Part shown: positions 22,583 to 33,480 of the stretch, in pieces
Position numbering within the stretch: the first letter of the stretch is position 1
Layout: each line of letters opens with the position of its first letter
From: Avena insularis
Taxonomy: Eukaryota > Streptophyta > Magnoliopsida > Poales > Poaceae
Reading direction: 5' to 3'
Assembly: GCA_023614405.1 (NCBI GenBank)
Contig: CM042692.1
Location: 117,917,503 to 117,981,502, forward strand
Length of the DNA: 64,000 bases
Notes under the pieces: model-generated
Told to the model about the DNA's origin: nothing
The model's input: only the letters and a program-made list of their open reading frames with translations
Databases searched by the model: none
Translations under genes and position numbers: made by a program

Positions 22583-23734
22583 GAGCTCGCTCTCGTAAAA
22601 TTCCTCCGTGAGCACTGGGAAATCTTTGTCTGGTGTCTAGTGGACATGCCAGGAGTTCCCAGGGAATTCGCCGAGCACGCACTCAATGTCAACCCAGACA
22701 CAAAGCCAGTCAAGCAAACAATTCGGCGACTGTCTGAGCCAAGAGCAAAAGCGTTCGGAATGGAGATCAACAGACTCCTCGATGCCAAATTCATATGCGA
22801 GATCAATGGAAGCACTTGGCTCGCCAATACAGTGCTACTACCAAAAAAGGACACGGATATCCTACGGATGTGCGTGGATTTTACCTCTCTGAATAAGCAC
22901 TGCCCAAAGGATCACTTCCCGCTGCCATGAATCGACCAGATCATCGAATCCGCCGCGGGATGTGAGTGCCTCTGCTTCCTCGACGCCTACTCAGGCTATA
23001 ATCAAATTCAAATGAAGGAGGAAGATCAAGAGAAAACGGCGTTTACAACGCCTTTTGGTGTGTTCTGCCACAACACAATGCCTTTCGGGCTAAAAAACAC
23101 AGGAGCGACCTATCAGCGGTGCATGCAGGCTTTCCTCAAGAACCAACTTGGTTGCAACATCCAAGTCTATGTTGACGACATCGTAATCAAGACCAAAGAG
23201 GAAGCCTCGCTAATCGACGATTTACACGAAACTTTCGCCAACCTCGACCGCTATCGGATCAAGCTCAATTCGGACAAATGCACCTTCGGCGTACCATCTG
23301 GGCAACTACTCGGGTATCTCATCTCCACGAGAGGGATCGAGGCGAACCCGAAGAAAATAAAAGCCATACTGGCCATGGAGAAGCCGAAGAACGTAAGAGG
23401 TGTCCAACAGCTGGCTGGGCGAATTGCGGCGCTCAGTCGATTCATCCGTCAAATGGGTGAAAAGGCACTGCCCTTCTACCAACTTCTCCGCAAAGCTGAC
23501 AAATTCGAGTGGACCAATGAGGCACAGGAAGCATTCGAAGACCTCAAGCGTCTACTGTCTACCTCACCAGTACTGGTGACCCCACGCGAAAGGGAAGCAC
23601 TGTTGCTATACATCTCCACCACCAACCAGGTGGTTAGCACGGTACGCATGGTGGAACGAGCCAAGGAAAACAAGGTCCACGGGGTACAACGCCCTGTCTA
23701 CTACCTCAGCGAGGTGCTCAGGCCAACAAAATAG
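22583..23734 (+). pseudogene. Element C reverse transcriptase
   Basis: It follows the protease in the same frame. Ordered motifs are DMPGVPREFAEH, IRRLSEPRAKAFG, the template-grip WLANTVLLPKKD, MCVDFTSLNKHCPKDHFPLP, FLDAYSGYNQI, FGLKNTGATYQRCMQ and the catalytic VYVDDIV at about 23165-23185. LLGYLISTRGIEANPKKIKAI follows. The YVDD aspartates are intact. The frame is cut by a TGA at 22928 (CGA expected: PLP*ID) and a TAG at 23732. It would copy element RNA into DNA. A degenerate first RNase H domain begins near 23480. Confidence 0.85.
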
Positions 23735-24289
23735 CGGTACCCGCACTACCAGAAGTTGGCATATGGCGTCTTCATGACAGCCAGACGACTGCGCCACTAC
23801 TTCTAGGAACAGCCAATCGTGGTGGTCAACGGCGCTCCGCTTGGACATATCCTCAACAACCCCGATGCCACCGGATGAGTCGTCCTTTGGGGAATCGAGC
23901 TGTCTCCACGAGACATTACACATGAAAAGCGCGAGGCAATCAAGTCGCAAGTTCTCCCTGACTTCCTCGTGCACTGGATGAAGAATCAGCTCCCTGAAAA
24001 ACCAGATATGTCTTATCTCTGGACAATGCACTTCGATGGATCCAAGCGAAAGGACGGAGCTGGCGCAGGTGTCATACTGACATCGCCTCAGGGAGACAAG
24101 CTGAAATACATCCTGCGAATGCAGTTCACCGCCTCCAACAACGAAGCTGAATACGAGGCCCTGTTGCACGGGATGCGGATGGCAAAATCCTGCGGCGCCA
24201 AGAGGCTAATAATCTACGGCGACTCCAAACTGGTCGTCAACCAGGAAATGCACGAGTGCGACGCACTAAACAACAATATGATTGCCTAG
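23735..24289 (+). pseudogene. Element C RNase H region (second, archaeal-type RNase H)
   Basis: Between 23735 and about 23960 the connection region carries two further stops (near 23804 and 23876). From 23990 the frame reads as an archaeal-type RNase H. It has MHFDGSKRKDGAGAG with the first catalytic Asp, NEAEYEALLHG with the Glu, and IIYGDSKLVVNQ with the second Asp. All three catalytic positions are kept. Tat-lineage elements are known for this additional RNase H. A TAG at 24287 ends the visible frame before the C-terminal helix. Confidence 0.8.
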
Positions 24290-25803
24290 CGCGACCTCTA
24301 CGACACACTCGAAGGGGACTTCGATGGCTGCGAGATGCGGCACGTAGGCCACGAAAGCAATGAAGAGGTGGACGCACTCGCCAACATTGGCTCTACCTGC
24401 GCCCCCATACCACATGGAGTATTTTTCGAGCGCATCTGCGAATGCTCAATCAAGCCAAAGGCCGCAGAGAAGAAAACAAGCGCAACAACAGACTCGGGGG
24501 CTATGCCACCCAATGAGCCAATGGCACTCGCCAACCTAGAGCTCGACACAGGACTTGAAGGAACAATGGCGATCATGATGATCGAACCCTCTTGGACTCA
24601 ACCCTACGTCACATACCTTCTTAGCAAAAGGCTGCCGGACGACCGAACTGACGCGCGGCAAATCGCACGACGATCCAAGGCATTTGCCAAAATCAATGGC
24701 GAACTATACAAGCGCAGCATCATAGGTATACTCCAACGATGCGCCTCCAACGCTGATGGAAGAGCCGTTCTCCTCGACATCCATGAAGGGACTTGCGGGC
24801 ACCACGCCGGCAGTCGCGCCCTCGTCACCAAAGATCTACAAGCTGGATTCTACTAGCCTATGTCCATGCGTGATGCCAAGGACATCATCCAAAAATGCAA
24901 CGCTTGCCAGCGATTCGTGGACAAACCACATGCACCTGGCGCGGAGCTCCAGCCAATACCATTGGCCTGGCCCTTCGCGCAATGGGGACTCGACATGATC
25001 GGCAAGCTCCCAAAGTCCTCGCGAGGAGGCTACGTCTACCTCTTGGTCGTAGTCGACAAATTCACCTAGTGGATAGAGGCCATGCCGATGACTAACCAGT
25101 CAGGAGCCAGCTCAGTCAAGTTCTTCGAGTCCATTGTCTATCGTTTTGGAGTGCCAGACAACATCATTACAGAAAATGGACAAACTTCACCTCTAAGGAG
25201 TTCTAGGGTTTCTGCGAGAACCTGGGAATCAACATAAGCTATACCTCCGTAGCTCATCCGTAGACCAATGGTGAAGTTGAAAAAGCCAACGAGCTCGTCT
25301 GCGGCTGACTCAAGAAGCGACTCCTTAGGCCACTCGAACAAGCCGCAGGATGCTGGCCAGACGAGCTACAATCGGTACTCTGGAGCCTACGCACAACCCC
25401 AAACAGTGCCACGGGGTACACCCCGTTCTTCATGGTGCATGGTGCTGAAGCGGTGCTGCCAGCAGAAGTACGATACAAAGCACTGCGAGTGGTCGCTTAC
25501 AGCGAGCAGGAGTCAACTCTTACACTCGAAGACTCCGTCGACCTCCTTGATGAGGCACGGGAAATCGCAATAGAAATATTGACGATCTACCAGCAGAACA
25601 TGCGCAACTACCACAACAGAAGGCTACGCCCCAGGTCCTTCGTCGAAGAAGACCTGGTCCTGCGATTGAAACAGCAAGGGCATCTCAAGCTCGAGTCCCC
25701 TTGGGAAGGACCATACGTGATCACAGAAGTAATCCTAGGGGTGCCTATCGCCTCAAAGATTTCGAGACAGGAGTCGCGTACTCAAACCCTTGGAACGTCG
25801 TGA
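24290..25803 (+). pseudogene. Element C integrase
   Basis: The zinc-binding HHCC domain spans about 24770-24925: H-E-G-T-C-G-H-H-A-G, then C-N-A-C-Q. The catalytic core follows with WGLDMIGKLPKSSRGGY carrying the first Asp. The second catalytic position reads IITENG instead of the usual TDNG, an Asp-to-Glu change. The third position (NGEVEKAN near 25265) keeps its Glu. Stops lie at 24854, 25067, about 25204 and 25261. A frameshift near 25187 puts the last part (WPDELQSVLWSLRTTP, GYTPFFMVHG) in another frame, which ends at about 25803. No chromodomain is seen, as expected for this lineage. Confidence 0.82.
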
Positions 25804-26265
25804 AGCTGCGGCGCTTCTACCCTTAGTCGTATTTTATTTCTTTCATCACAAATAAGGCTATTCAGCCAAGGCTACTTAGCCACACATTGTACCTCGTACA
25901 GTTCTACGAATAAATAAAGCTAAGTGCCCCAAACTCTGCGTTTTTCTATTATTTTTCGCCATCTATATACTCGGGGGTTGTGCCACCCTTTACTAATCTG
26001 TTCTACGAACCAATCGCGATATCCTGAGTAGCTGACGCCTAATTGAACCCTTGACAATCACCCATCCAACTGCAACGCACCTGACAGGTTGGGAAGGTGC
26101 TGAGATAAACACAAGTCAGGCTAACGAAAAGGAATCGCATAGTGCAACGCACTCGCAAAACATACGAGCTAGCAAGCTCCTTGCATATCACTATTAATCA
26201 ATTATATACAGCATACATACGAACTTTACAACACTGGTATACTTATGTTCAGGATACAAACTAAA
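25804..26265. other. Element C spacer between integrase and antisense region
   Basis: Non-coding on both strands as far as I can see. It probably holds the end of the pol transcript region and the 3' end of the antisense gene. Confidence 0.45.
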
Positions 26266-27103
26266 CTATTGTTGCAACAGAAGAACATTTGTCTGCTCTT
26301 CAAAGAAATCGACAATTTCCTCTGCTGGGCGATCCACCGCCGGTAATGAGGAACCATATTCTAGGTAGAGCCTGCTGGCGGCACCAGCGGTATAGCAGCA
26401 ATCGCTGCAACATCTACATCAGGCCTATGCAGTCGCACTAGCGATAGAGCAGCCTTGGCACCAGCCACCAACTGTTGCCGCACACACTCGTGGACCCCAC
26501 TCAAGTCCTGAAATTTAGCAAGAAGAGCTAGCAGGATCGAGGGAATGACATCCAGCGGAAACATCATCTAATAGATATTCCTTAAGCATGATTGCGATTT
26601 CTTCACAAAATGAAGCACTCGCGAGGCACGATCCTGCAGGGTCGCCAGTGCGACTGCGCGATCATGATCCACCCAGAAGTATCCACTCGCCTGAAGCTGC
26701 TCTTGGGTCAGATCATTCATGCGAATGGCGATCCTGTCCTTCTCATCCTGCAGATGACGCGCGCTGACAACTATATCAAGAAAAGGCAAGAGTATGAAGA
26801 TAATGAACTACCGCGAGTGGCTACAAGAAAAGATAAGGAAGCAGAAAGCTAACACTTGAATTGGTCGCCCAACTGCGCCACCTTCCCTAGCAGATATTGC
26901 TCCTGGGAAGTGGCCTTCTCCGCCCTCGACTTCCATACATCCGCGTTACCACTGAGGACGGGCCGTTCGCACTCCAGCTTCTTAATGCGGTCACGTAGTC
27001 ACAAAAGCAGAGACAGCTCATCCACCCTTGAGCGCGACTGCGCTAAGGTATCATCAGTGGATGGCAGATTCCGAGGCTCACTCGAAGGACCACTCGATGT
27101 GCC
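26266..27103 (-). pseudogene. Element C antisense coding, downstream exons (coiled-coil)
   Basis: Two exon-like blocks on the minus strand are proposed. The first (27103-26856) follows an acceptor GTGATAG| and ends at a donor CAA|GTGTTA; it reads as a helical segment with LRDRIKKLECERPVL after a TGA (CGA expected). The second (26770-26266) follows an acceptor GATATAG| and contains RHLQDEKDRIAIRMNDLT and a C-terminal PAEEIVDFFEEQTNVLL before a TAG. A stop at 26568 and a frameshift near 26370 interrupt it. The phase across this intron does not match, so indels must have occurred. These blocks are either the C-terminus of the antisense gene at 27257-30075 or a second antisense gene. Confidence 0.5.
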
Positions 27104-27256
27104 CTATCACAAGACAAGCAAGAGATAATAAGAAGACCAAGCAATACATGGACAAAAACTCAAATGCATTCAAGCATAACAAAGTATCAACAGATACACC
27201 CGCCAACAGCATGTTCTAGACAAAAGGGGTCAAGCTATTAACTATTACAAATATGA

Positions 27257-30075
27257 CTACTGAGGAGCAACTGGCTTCTTTGACTTGGACTTCGGTTTCG
27301 GGGGCCTCATCGAGTCTGTGGTAGTATCAGACACCATAGACTTCCCGCCGGCCCCTGACGCCGCAGCCTTCGCCGCCTTCTTGGCTCGCTGCAGCTCCTT
27401 AGAGTACTTCGCGACTGTGTTGATGAGCTGTGGCCCGTACTTGCCACAAACAGTTGCAAAAGGAGCAAAAACTACCTATTGACCATCCGCACCGACAGGC
27501 ATCACTTTGGAGACCGCAATAGGATCCACCTCGACTCCATGGGCTTGAACCATCGCGAGTGACATCGAAGCACCAGCTGCACGAAGCGAGTTCTTGAAGC
27601 CTGCAGGAATGCCTCTAGCAAGGGACTCCACCAGATCATCTACATTCTCAATCAGCTCAGCTTTGGGTGCCAGCTCCTCACGGAGGCGACTAAGTACACC
27701 CTTGGCTTTGGTCAGCGTCCCCTGGATGGAAGCACTGTGATCTTTGACTGCTGCTACGGTGCTTGCCAAGGCATCATCACGATGGAGTGCCTGGGCGTCG
27801 AAGCTCAGACCGCCGGCATCTACACAGAGCAAAGTGTTGCAAAAAAGGTCAGCACAATACAAAATTCGAAAGAAAGGGCATGACAGAAATCCAGACGAAG
27901 GAATACCTGAAAGAGCCTTGGCAATCGAGAAGAGTTGTTCTTCGAACAACTTATCCCTAGCAGCGATGGAGGCGCGCAAATCTTCTTCGCGTTTCCACGA
28001 TTCGTCAAGCGCAGCGACTGCCTCATTGCAACCCTTCACCGCCGTGGCGAGCGTCTTTTCGAGGGAAGCGGCGTCGTGAAGAAGCGCATTATGCTTAGCT
28101 GCGAAACAAACAAAGATAGACCGTCAGTCGAGTATATCATAGGGATGAAGAAGAAGAAGAAGAAGAAGCAAAAAGTACTCACTTTCAACCATGCGATGGC
28201 GATTGTCCAGCATTGCATGCTGGTGACCCGTTGCAAGCACCTGCTCCGCCAGGCGAGCAGCTTCCTTCACAATAAGCTGCAACAGGAGAAACAACAAAAG
28301 GATCAGCAGATAACATGGATGATTAATTCGACTGCAGGAAAAAGCAACATCACACATACGTGATCCTCTAGTGACTCCGAAGTTGACTACCGCGCAGTCG
28401 TCCGGACAACCATCTGGTGCTCCACATCATGTGGAGAACTTGATGAATTGTGCCCGGAGTGGGCCGCCAATGGAGGATACGGAGTTCGTTCATCCACTTC
28501 CTTGGCCTTGGAGTCCGCGACTCCAGATTCTTTCAAAAATTGGACGTCGCCAGAAGATGACGACACCGGTTAACTACGGAACAAAACCAACATCAAGAAA
28601 ATGCAACACCAAAAAAGAACCAAGAGAAGAGTTGTATACTTACCAATCAAACTTGTCAAAATCGAAGGTTTGGCCCTCCGACTCCGACGACTCCTTTGGC
28701 AGTCGCATCTTCTTGCAGGAAGATGGAACCACAGCACTCACAGGAACGGCAGGAATGAGCGACTCAGCACCGATAGCTGGGCCTTCTGGAGTCGAAGGAG
28801 ACGACGCATCCGAATCTTCGTTGTGCGAACGGTTGCGAGTGTCCGGACCGCTGGACTCGTGGGCTTCCTCCTCCTCTTCAAATGGGACGGTCGACTCCGA
28901 CTCGTCCTCCTCATCTACTTTGCGAGGAATAACCCCCTCGGGAAGAGGGGGAAACTGGGAGACACGTTCCAATCCTGCATACAGAAAACAAGTTAGCACA
29001 AGCCAAGAAAATGAAGCACTCGACAAAATAAAACTACTTTGTAGCATAATCATACCTCAGGAGGAGGGTTAGAAGCATCAAAAGCGGGCACGACTGGTTC
29101 ACTGGGGAGTACATCCTTGGCAATCTACTTGGTCAGCAGCTGCACCCTCTTATCTACTTCACTCACGGAAATGCCATCGGCAGATACGCGAGTGACATCG
29201 CTCGCACCAGCCCACTGGAACATAGGGTGGACTCTGGCCTGCAGGGGCTGGACACGATGGCGCAACCACGTGCGAATGAGGGCACAGCCTCCCTCTTCTT
29301 TACCCATGTGATTCTTGAGGTCATAGACGCGCTCGTACAGCACAGCTGTCTCGTCAGACTCGTCGGGAACCACCATGTTCTTCCAAGAGCGCCTCCTCCT
29401 GCATGGCACCGCGGGATCGAAAGGCGCGAGTCCGAAGTGGTCTCTGTTGGCCTTCTGGTCATGGATGTAGAACCACTTGTCCCTCCACCCTCGGACGGAC
29501 GCCATGAGCTTGATGTCAAAGTACGTGACGGAGGAGTCGACATGGATACCGCAGCCTCCTACATCGTAGACTACGGAGCCAGACGCCGACTGGCACTTTA
29601 GCTTGAAGAGACGCTTGAAGAGACCAAAGTGTGGCTCGATTCTGAGCCAGCACTCGCAAAGTGTAATGTAGCAGGCAATGTGGATGATAGAGTTGGGGGA
29701 CAGCTGGTGCAGCTGGAGCCCATAGAAACAAAGGAGGCCCCTGAAGAAAGGATGCAGGGGCAGAGAAAGACCGCGGATGATGAACGCTAGGAACATCACC
29801 TAGAAACCAGCAGGAGGACAAGGGGTTACCTCACCACCTGGGACTCGCGAGTCACCGACCGCGGAAGATAGAACTCTGTCTTGGCGTAGAACACGGAGCT
29901 CGGACGACTTGATGATGGACCCGTGCCACGCGCCATTGGTGACGCGAGTGCACGCGCCCTTCTTCTTCCCGGCAACGGTGGTGCTGGTGCCCGCAGCGGT
30001 GGAGCCGCCCTTTCTCTTGGCAACGGCTGTGGCAGTGGCAGACTCAGCGACAACACCTCCCTTCTTCTTCCCCAT
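27257..30075 (-). pseudogene. Element C antisense gene (aORF), six exons, 'putative gypsy type transposon' family
   Basis: Proposed exons on the minus strand are 30075-29056, 28974-28644, 28573-28360, 28276-28183, 28098-27907 and 27819-27257. All introns are GT-AG, with donors such as TTG|GTAAGT and AAA|GTGAGT. Codon phases agree at junctions 2-3, 3-4, 4-5 and 5-6; junction 1-2 is off by one base. The start is the ATG at 30075 (MGKKKGGVV). Exon 1 holds a segment with FYGLQLHQLSPNSIIHIACY and ECWLRIEPHFGLFKRLF that I match to the Pfam family once named putative gypsy type transposon (Transposase_28). Exon 2 is acidic and exons 4-6 are helical. In-frame stops at 29800, 29125, about 28571, about 28392 and 27476 show that the copy is dead. 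No enzymatic motif is visible and the function of the family is unknown. Confidence 0.75.
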
Positions 30076-30432
30076 CAGTAGGGACAAAGCAGAGAGGGAG
30101 CAGATGAGAAATTACCGCAGTTGTGATGCTACTTAACCCCTTGGAAGATGTAATCCAACGGTCAGCAGAAACCCTATCAGACACATGGCGCACATCACGA
30201 TCGACACGTGGAGGACCTGAAGCACGAACCGTCCCCCACTAGCCTCGTTACACGTGGAAATCGAGGAGGCGCAGTTAAAACAAAAGATTACGCACGCCCG
30301 GTCAAGTCAGGGTCAGAAAATGGGACCCACCGCTCGTCAACTCCTGTCAAAGCCGCTCACGTGGGCAACTGAGATCATCACATCGTCAGCACTGATGTCA
30401 TCAAAGATTGAGCACTAGAAGACTTTGACTAC

Positions 30433-30740
30433 TTTAGTCCTTGCTCGAGCCTTCGACTCCATCAAGCACTCGGGGGCTACTCCCATAGGGAGCACTGGTC
30501 GGGGCACCCTACGATTTTCTTTTATACAGGAATGTGGACATTCAAAGCATACCCAACCACTCGAATCCACGATTCGACTATGGACATGGGTTACTCCCAT
30601 AGGGAGCGCCGGAAATAAATTCGACTGAAACAAGCAAACAAAAGACGACAACAGTCACAAAAGTTCTTTAGTCCCTGCCTGAGTCTTCGACTCAACCAGG
30701 CACTCGGGGGCTACTCCCATAGGGAGCACTGGTCCCGCAC
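30433..30740 (+). repeat. Element C 3' UTR tandem repeat with duplicated purine tract
   Basis: Two copies about 234 bp apart start TTTAGTCC(T/C)TGC at 30433 and 30667. Each contains CACTCGGGGGCTACTCCCA and then ATAGGGAGCACTGGTC. The palindrome CTCCCATAGGGAG occurs three times, near 30479, 30595 and 30713. CTCGGGGGCTAC is also the genuine purine tract at 31281. Hypervariable tandem repeats at this place are a known property of Tat-lineage elements and have been proposed as seeds of satellites. Confidence 0.75.
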
Positions 30741-31280
30741 CCTATGATTATTTGTACATCGTACTTTGTGTCGATAACATCCACACTCGAAGTATATGGT
30801 GACACCGCCTCATATTTTTCCCTACAAAGAGACCACGTCTCCTGAGTCAGCCGAATCATCTCCCTGATGACAAAATTTTGGATGCCGCGCTTGCAGCGTG
30901 AAGATAAGACCTGAATAAGCCCTGGCAACACATTTGCTGCGCACAACCAGAAATTTATCCGTGCCTACAGGTGCGATGAACATGTCTTTACGGATGCGTC
31001 GATTGGTCACACCCATATACTAGAATTCGACTTCTGTAAGACCTCCGCGGCTTGAGTCGAATTACACTAGCACTTTTCCGAATTCGGGTTCGGGGACTCG
31101 AGTTCTAGTAGATTGCGTTGTTTTGCCCTAAGGTAGTTAACTGATACTAATACATTTGTTAAACCAGGAATGCACATCCACAAATCCCTATGACACAAAC
31201 AGAGCACTCGAAAAAATACTCAGTCATACATTCGAAAGGCTTCATGAAGTCCCCAGTCGAATCTGTGATTCCACTGGACA

Positions 31281-31292
31281 CTCGGGGGCTAC
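31281..31292 (+). other. Polypurine tract of element C
   Basis: CTCGGGGGCTAC directly precedes the 3' LTR. The same sequence is duplicated upstream in the tandem repeat. Confidence 0.7.
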
Positions 31293-31708
31293 TGACATGG
31301 GCATACCCTGCAGGTACTCGAGTCTTGTATATACGGTCCAGATACGATGGAAGCCCACGGCATTGCCACGGCCCAATGAAGACTTCAAGTGGCCTACGGA
31401 CTACCGATAACTTGCTACCTGAGACCTGGCCGATCTATATAAAGGCTAGGAGGGGGCGGCAAGGAGGACACGCAACCCTAGTTTCCACAACCCTCGCCAG
31501 ATTGCATCTACGCACCTTTGTAATCTTCGATTCGTTTGTTAATTCCACGAGCAGACAAGCAGGAGTAGGGACCTCTATGAGGCCTAAACCTAGGTAAACC
31601 TTGCGTCCCTGTGTCCTTGTTTGCTAGCCGATTGATGCTTCCAGCGCTCCCTCCTTCTCCAAAACCCAAGTCCATAACAATGGGCATTGATGAGTTAAAC
31701 CCTCGTCA
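31293..31708 (+). repeat. 3' LTR of element C (416 bp)
   Basis: The ends match the 5' LTR. TATA box CTATATAAAGG is at about 31435-31445. It lacks the 68-bp segment present in the 5' LTR: the flanks GATAACTTGC and CTACxTGAGACC are joined directly, with a TGC shared at both edges, as expected from a small deletion by illegitimate recombination. Confidence 0.95.
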
Positions 31709-31713
31709 ATACT
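31709..31713. other. Right target-site duplication of element C (ATACT)
   Basis: Identical to 18930-18934. It proves that C inserted as a unit into the B LTR and has not recombined with another copy since. Confidence 0.95.
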
Positions 31714-32219
31714 GGAGGGGGTTCAGATAATAACCTAAAGGTGGATTATTAGTCATAGATGCAGTTGGATTACGGTCTATGTATAATGTTGTAATGCCCA
31801 ATAAAATCTCTTAGGATTCAAGATGATTAGTATATGCATGGTATGCTTTCTCGAGTCTGTTAATTGCCCCGCTGTAATTTGTTCACCCAACATGCTATTT
31901 ATCTTAAGGAGAATCACCTCTAGTGAACTATGGACCCTGGTCCATTCTTTTACCATTGATATACCATCTACTATTTACTGTTTACTTTCTGCAAGATTCT
32001 TCCACACAATACGTTTAATCCTTTGTTTTCAGCAAAACCTGTGAGATTGACAACCTCACTCTAAGGGGGCAAAGTTCTATGGTTGTGTTGTGCAGGATTC
32101 CAAGTTGGTAAAAACACCTTGGGGTTGTTTCCTTGCTCCTACTGAGGGAAACTTGTTGTTGTGCTCATCATACCTTCCTCTTGGGGTTCCCAACGATCTC
32201 AACATGTCCTGAGCCATCA
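31714..32219 (+). repeat. 5' LTR of element B, right part
   Basis: It continues the B LTR after element C and ends TGAGCCATCA just before the primer site. It is T-rich, with the GTTGTGTTGTGCAGGATTCC and CTACTGAGGGAAAC stretches typical of the U5 end of grass Athila LTRs. Confidence 0.75.
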
Positions 32220-32229
32220 AGCCTTTTTC

Positions 32230-32247
32230 TGGCGCCGTTCCCGGGGA
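32230..32247 (+). other. Primer-binding site of element B (tRNA-Asp-like)
   Basis: TGGCGCCGTTCCCGGGGA, one base from the tRNA-Asp site used by grass Athila elements, ten bases after the LTR. Confidence 0.8.
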
Positions 32248-32406
32248 GTCAAGGATAACTTCACAAGGGGAGTCCCTCATGACCAATCTCCTTACTTTGT
32301 TTTTTGTTTTTCTTAGTTTATTTTTTCTTTTTTGCTTCTTTCTTTTATCAAAAACACAAAAAAATTAGTGGTACTGGTTTGCTTTTTTATATTAAAAACA
32401 CAAAAA

Positions 32407-33480
32407 ATGACTACTCTTGAAAACACTAAGTTGTGTGACATCACCAGCACCAACAACAATGATTTCATGTGCACACCTATTGCTCCACCTGTTCCTGAAA
32501 CTACTTTTTTGAAATTAAACCTGCTTTGCTCAGTCTTGTTATGAAAGAACAATTCTCTGGTGTTGGTACTAAAGATGCTGCTGCTCATCTTAATAACTTT
32601 GTTGAACTTTGTGAGATGCAAAAACATAGGCATATAGATGGAGATATTATTAAGCTTAAATTTTTTTCCTTTCTCTTTGAAAGGAAAGCTAAAGAATGGT
32701 TGCTATCCCTAACTAAAAATAGTATTGATTCTTGGACTAAATGCAAAGATGCTTTCATTGAAAAATACTATCCTTCTGCTAAGATTATATCTATGAGAAG
32801 TGAAATAATGAAATTTAAACAATTTGATAAGGAACATGTTGCTCAATCTTGGGAAAGAATGAAAACTTTGGTAAAGAATTGTCCCACTCATGGACTAACT
32901 GCTTAGATGATTATCCAAACCTTTTATGCATGACTGAATTATTCTTCAAGAAATCTATTGGATTCTGCTGCTGGAGGTACCTTGATGACCATTACTTTGG
33001 GTGCTGCAACAAAGCTCCTTGATAATATGATGGTTAACTATTCTGATTGGCACACTCAGAGAGCTCACAAGGTAAGAAGGTAAATTCTGTTGAATAAAAC
33101 CTCCTCCTTGAGTGATAAAATTGATGTTGTTATGTCTATGCTTGTTAATGGGAAAGCTCATATTGATCCAAATCATGTTCCTTTAGCCTCTTTGGTTGCT
33201 AAAGAAGAGCAAGTTGATGTGAACTTCATTAGAAACAATAATTTTAGCAACAATGCCTATAGGAATAATTTTAGTAATAACAATTATAGGCCATATCCTC
33301 CCAATAATGGTAATACTTATGGAAATTCCTACAACAACAATATAAATGCACCCTCTAAACTTGAAGTCTTGCTTAAGGATTTTATTAGTAAACAAACTGC
33401 TTTCAATAAAACTATTGAGGAAAAACTGTCGAATGCTGAAAAAAATATCATCTTTGTCTGAAGCACAATCCTCTTTGATT
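32407..33480 (+). pseudogene. Element B gag (Athila-type)
   Basis: The ATG at 32407 opens MTTLENTKLCDITSTNNN. A one-base shift near 32515 leads into the gag core, with LSLVMKEQFSGVG, AAAHLNNFVELCEMQ, AKEWLLSLTKNSIDSW and AFIEKYYPSAKI. A TAG at 32904 sits where tryptophan is expected (GLTA*MIIQTFY), and further stops follow near 32928 and 33081. An asparagine-rich segment (NNNFSNNAYRNNFSNNNY) lies at 33228-33290. A frameshift falls in the run of seven A at about 33438-33444. Gag would build the particle and, in a non-autonomous element, would need partner enzymes. Confidence 0.8.

Larger units (their letters stand above)
18935..31708 (+). mobile_element. Element C: complete Tat/Retand-type Gypsy element, 12.8 kb
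   Basis: Both LTRs begin TGACATGGGCATACC and end CCTCGTCA, and the 5-bp target duplication ATACT is perfect (18930-18934 and 31709-31713). The order is LTR, primer site, gag, protease, reverse transcriptase, archaeal-type RNase H, integrase, a long region with an antisense gene, tandem repeats, purine tract, LTR. Short LTRs with a long internal region, the extra RNase H, the TGGCGCCGTCTGTGGGAA primer site and antisense coding between pol and the 3' LTR together define the Tat lineage (RIRE2/Grande/Retand relatives). The coding sequence carries about a dozen stops and at least two frameshifts. It inserted into the 5' LTR of element B. Confidence 0.93.

Noticed and set aside
28124..28357. Leu/Phe-rich ORF resembling a membrane peptide
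   Set aside because: It is a read-through of antisense introns and a GAA-rich microsatellite (28147-28170) of element C in a non-coding frame.
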